A DNA stretch of 64,000 nt from Phoronis australis (lineage: Eukaryota > Phoronida > Phoronidae). Shown here in pieces: positions 55,101 through 61,100 of the stretch. The notes under the pieces are model-generated. The model was not told the origin of the DNA and made no database searches. It worked only from the letters and a program-made list of their open reading frames with translations. The first letter of the stretch is position 1. Every line of letters starts with the position of its first letter. The stretch spans positions 49,843 through 113,842 of the forward strand of contig NMRA01000216.1 of assembly GCA_002633005.1 (NCBI GenBank), in the 5' to 3' direction. Position numbers and translations under genes: made by a program.

Positions 55101-58100
55101 GAAGATGGCCAAATTTGGACATTTTTCCTAGTGTCTTACATAGCTTTAATCATAGCATTGTCTCTGATGGCATTCTTCACAGATACAGATCAAGGCGCTA
55201 GAACAGCTCAAGTTACCGACGTCCCCGCTGATGTTGGAGAACGCCTGCTTTATTATGCAGGAGGAGAGTAGCACTGCCTGGCCCCTGCTGTGTGACCCCA
55301 CCAACAAGGTCATTGATTGGGTCAAGTGTTTCAAGAAGAACGACAGTCTACATGAAGTCAAATATGCCGTGAGTTGTAACACGCTTTACTATTAGTTGTA
55401 GAGGATATTGTATAGAGGCTGGCTTGTACAGTTTTGTTGTTGAACATGTTATAGATTCATGCTTTCGGATGGGGAAAAGATTTTCTGTAATAATAGGTGA
55501 TATTTTTAATATGCTGATAATTGCTCTGCCTTCTGGTACAAAAAACTAATTTATACCATTTTTGTTTCAAAATTCAATTTTAACAACTAACTGAAAGTTC
55601 TCCAATTTGGCAAAGTGAAAAATTAATGGTTTTTCTCATCATCGGAGCTTGTTCTAAATTTTTGACATTAGGCAATACTGGTCGACCCAAATTCAAGAAT
55701 TACAATTAGTGACAAACAACCACATTGGTTATAGGGACTCATGAAAGCATTGCATCAGTGGGTGTTTTCAAACTCCGTTGACATAAAACGTAGTGTTCGA
55801 TATTTCAGAAATAAGTGTTGAAATCCCCCAGAACAAAAAATTCAATTTTGCCCTGAATTTCGGTGTCCCAAAGTTTAGAGACTGTCCCAAACTGGAGAAT
55901 CTTTACCGTAACTTGTCTTTGCTCAGATTAGTAGTCAATTCTCATTTGAGACCATGCATTTTATTTGTGTTTGGTTTACAGGTTCACCATTTTAATTAAA
56001 GTTTTGAATTCAAAGTAATATGGTCGGAAATAGGCTGGCTAGACGGAGTTGTCTTCATCAAAAATGATTCTATTTGCTCTATAGGAGTTGAGATCACAGC
56101 TGGAGACATGTCTGTCTGAGGGCTTTCCCCTGTTGGTGACTGATGTAGATGACCAAGAAATATCTAATGACAAACGATTCTTGGGAGTGTTGCGTGCTAG
56201 GGAGAAATTCATCAAAGGAAAACAGCCTTTCAAACTCTGGGTATGATGCATCTGTTAATCATAATTCAGTAAATACATGGAAATGTAAGTCCCGAAGCAT
56301 TAGGAGCAGGTTACTTATTAAATTATTAGCTGTTAAGAGAATTTTCATGCATAGTAATTTCAAAATATCACGAAAGCGATGTCATTGAATAAAGTACAAA
56401 TTTAAAATACAAACATTTTGCTGCCTGTTTCATCAAAATCGGCCCACTAGTATCAGAGTTAGAGCCTTGGTCTGCCAGATCGCATGGTTCATAACACTCA
56501 GTTCTACAAAAGTTCACCCTGCCATTCACATAGTATGCACTAGTTAATATCTGTCTCTATATCGATGGTTGTGATAGTCTTGCTTATTCACAGGTGGGTG
56601 ATCACGAGGTGGAGTGTGACCCCAAGTTCCGCCTGTACCTCCACACCAGCACTGACCCCTACCTTGTGCTACACGAGCTGGCCTGTATGGTGGCTGTAGT
56701 CTCCTTCAACAATGTACGAAGCAGCACTGAGGAGGAACTTCTGGACTACTTTATGGCGAAGGAGAAGGCAAGGTTGGAAGAAGAGCGCATGTTGCTACTG
56801 CAGGTATGTAGAGGGGCTTGGGTGGGTCTGATGGATGTGGGGCTTGGGTACGTCTGATGGATGTGGGGCTTGGTTGGGGGACTGGGAAGAACGCCCGTTT
56901 GTAAGTCGGGCTGTTGTGAGATAGATGATTGCTTCACAGCAAAGGAAAAGGCAAGGTTGTAAGAGGAACGGTTTGTTGCTAGTGCGGGTTTGTAGTGGGG
57001 CTGATGTGGGTGTGTGGGTATTTAATGAGTGTTGAATTTTTTGCTGGTGTCGGTGTTTGGGTGGCTAGATAACCTGTTGGTTGAGGGGGTTGTTGTTAAG
57101 AAAGAGATCATTGCCTTAAACTAAGAAGACCGTGTTGAAAGAATGAATATGCGTCGCAGCTTCTAGTTTGAAGTTGGGCAACAATTGAATGGGGATTTCA
57201 TTGTTGTGGGGCTCATTTATTAAGCCCGGCTGTATTGAAGTAAGCAGCACCCTCTTATGGCAAAGTCGTATGTGTGGGAGGTTGGTGAAGGTGGGAATTG
57301 GTGGTTATAGCACTGAGAGAAGGACTATGCATGCTGCTATACTGTAACTGTGTGCTGGAGCTGATCTGGGCATGTGCGACTTGTTTCAAATTGTCATGTT
57401 GTTGCAGGAGCACATTGAAAATATGACGTATCTGAAAACAATAGAGATGCAAATGAGAGAGCTACTGTCGAGTGACACACGACTCCTGAATGATCTCAGT
57501 GCTACAAAGAAGTTAGCTGAACTCAAGAAACACCATGATGAAACATTAGAGAGGTAAATCGGAACAATGAATTCTGTTGAGAGGGAAATAGCGTATGTTT
57601 AGCTGAGTGTAAACTGGGTAGCTTCATTTTACTTAATTCCAACCATAGCGAGTGGTTGGCTGCGCCATTACTGATATCTTCATTTTATCCAGTTATCTTG
57701 TTGGATGTTGTCTGCTTACTAGGCTCATTGTACCTTTCATTGCTCATCATCAATCGTTAGACCATTCTACCAAAAATCTCAAGAGCTTCAGAAGCTTGAC
57801 ATTGTGCGTGTCGGTCCTGATCAGCCAATCGCACGATTACACCACTCTCTACTGTTCATTCCAGCCAATCACGTGTCGAGGCCAGTCAGCAGTCTATCAT
57901 GAGAGCCAGGGAGGGCTACAGATCTATAGCCCAGCGTGGCGCCGTGTGCTTTGACGCTGCGCAGTACATCCGAGAGGTCAACCTTCTCTACCAGACCTCC
58001 TACAAACAGTTCCTTGATGTCTACGATGCAGCCATCAGTCACTCAGAGAGGTAGGTCTCTGAACGTTGTTGTTGCTTTACTACTGTTGGTGGTTTAGGGC

Positions 58101-61100
58101 ACATTTGATGTTTACCTCTTCCAACAAATGGTCAGGGTGCAGTTTCAGCTGTGGGGACCCAAGGATAGCTATGGTCTGAAGTACTAGGCACCAAATTCGC
58201 TCACTCCAAACACCACTTGTTCAGTCGTTGCCTCATAATACCATACGATGAAAATTAACAGCCATGCTGTCAATGGTTCGTATTTTAATAGCGTGCTGTT
58301 GAATGCCATTTAGAAATTCTGATTTCTGAAATTAATTTCTATATTTGAGAATCAGTTCGAAAATTGGCCAATCACAGTGACTTGAAGAGTGCCTTCAATT
58401 TGTCAGATTTAAAAATTGGTTGCGTGTCATGATCATTTTGTTGGCGGCATGAATTTGTTGTCATTCAAATTCTGCTGCACTCTGTGTAGATGGAAACTGC
58501 GTGAAGCCGTGGGAGAGGAACTGATGTAGGTTACACGAGTGGTACCATTAGTTATTTGAATGCGTGATTTACTTTCCTTTAATTTGTCAAGCACGGTCAG
58601 TGATATTGTTTTTGAAATTATTATGAGGTACTGATATTCTGTGCTATGTTGAAATTGCACCTATTTGTTCATTTAATACGTTAAGCTTGCTAGATGTTTG
58701 AAGATTCAGTTCTGCACCAGCTGTTTCTTGACAATTCTTTTTTTATTGAAATGCTATGATTGTTTCTGTGTTTTCCATTATTTAGAATTTATGGTAATTC
58801 TATGACTGACAAGTCAAATATCTCCACAAAATGAAGATTAAGACAATGTCAGTCTGTTACTAGCATAACTTGTACTGTAAAGATGTCACAAAACAGCTTT
58901 CAATAAATTATCCATTATTTGCGGTAATTAAGGTAGTCAGCCCTTGAAAACTGGAATAAGTTTGGCAATTGTTTAATTTGTGAAAAATAAGTAGAGTATT
59001 ATCATTGTAATTATCGGCTGATAATTGAAGTGTGAAGTAATTTGTTATTTTGAGAAGAAGTGTCGTGGAAGACGACTTGACAAATGAATGTTATTTTGGA
59101 AAATGCTGTTATTCTTTGCTTACTTTCGTGAAAATGAAGCGGAATAAGGAAAAATCAATGCATTCACTTTTAACAGTGTTCACCTGCATTTTGGGCTTAG
59201 AGGGGGCAATGATTGAAAATCACCTGGTGTCATTCACACACAATAGACCTTTTGAAATTGACATGCAAGGTCAGTGAAAGCAGGTTCTTGAATTCTGCTC
59301 TTAGTCATACAGCTGTTTCAGTTGGACTGTGCAACTAAACTCAGCTTAACAAAGGGTTTATGGTGCTGCCTGAGAAGGTAATTGTTTTATCCCCCTTCGG
59401 ATTCTGAACACCCAAGCCCAGAAAGAGGTAGTCAAATGCAGCTGTTGTTATGATCTACCTGTGTTACAGAGCGGCTGTGAAAGCAGTGGTTGAGCGACTG
59501 ACGTACAGCTCCTATCTAACCACTTCACGCTCTCTACTAGAGAAGGATAAGCTGATTTATGCGGTGCTGTTAGCCCTCGAGGTAACTTGACATAGTGTTA
59601 ACAATTATGGTTACTTTGTGCTGTCAATGATCTCTCTAGGAAATTCAACACAGTGTATCATTGGTGACGGTCACTTTCAAAAGAGTCATTTACTTCGGGT
59701 CAAGTCCTTTTTTTACATGTTTCCTTTGTCAAGCAATGCTTATAGCATCATGCAGTTATCAAACTTTAAGAGGATTAAAGGTTGAGTTTTCATTAAGCAG
59801 GCTTAGATTCTTGATTTTTCTGGCATGTCATTTTAATTACTAAAGTAACAAATAACTTATTGTCAATTCTGAAAGAATTTCAGTGCTTAAAAGTTTCAGG
59901 AAATTGCGAAATTATAAAAAATCATGATCATGACTTTGTATTCTTTTAAAGAAGAAGTTAATCGCTCCAGTGGGGCTTGACTTCAGACGCTTAAATAGCG
60001 TTATTTAGAATAGTTATTTATGGATTNATTGTTATGACTGCGGTCGGAGCTCCTAAGGGAGATGAAACAAAGATTATGGCACAAAAGAAGCCATTCGATT
60101 GGATGACTGATGACACATTCCACAACCTGCAAATGCTGGCTATCCACTTCGAGTGGTTCCAGGACATGTTTGACCGTCTAAGCAAAGACGGTCGAGAGAC
60201 ACAATGGCGAAACTTGTGCGAGAGTGATGCCCCCGAAAATGTGCCCTTGCCAGACAAAATGGACGATCAGTTCTCACCTGTTCAGCGCCTCCTCTTGTTG
60301 CGTAGCGTGCGCAGTGATAGATTGATACAGGCATCAACTAGTTTTATAGGATCTGTGCTGGGCAAAAAGTGAGTGGGACTCTTTCATGACGAAATGTGGC
60401 ATTTGCTAAGAGTATTAGAACAAAACATTTTGGTGCTACTGCCATGTTAGAGATTGCAATGAAATACTGTTAATGCTTCCTTTTGTGGTTAAGTGATCAA
60501 AATATGTAGGCGGATATTTTTTGCAAATCAAAGTGTGCTGTTAAATGGATGCACTAATAATCAGCCATTTATTGATTGTTTTGAAGATTATGGGAAGTTC
60601 TGGAGAAATGCTCACCATGGGAGGATTAAATGAACACATAATTCCCAAAATAACTTTATTCCATCTCTTTTGTGTGACCAAAACATTGTGAAAAGTCATA
60701 TTTTCGCTACATAATTGTTTTTTTTTTTATTGCCGTCATCTCTGTCTGGGTGTTCGGGTGTCTGGGCGTCCAGCATCCACGGCTGTATCACCTAAACCCC
60801 TTGCAGGATCTTATTGAAATTTGGCAGGTGTGTTCCTATGGGGTTGACAACAGAAGGCAACGAGTTTCGGACCGACTCGAATACCACTGTGCCCCCTATT
60901 AATGAGGTGACGCTATCCTTACGTTTTCGGGTGGATTCAAAGTATTTTGCGTCATCTAGTGGCCATTTTTAGTATTTTCGAGTCTGTTTTTGGCATCTGT
61001 CCCCCTATCAACCAAACCGCTCTAAGGATGATTGTGAAGATTGGATGTTGTCACTTCGAAGAGGACAGTTGACGATGATTTTCCAACAACTTCAACTACT

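Noticed and set aside
57652-57954. 100-codon open frame around 57652
   Set aside because: It is in a different frame from the AAA6 exon at 57865-58050, which matches family motifs and splice phases.
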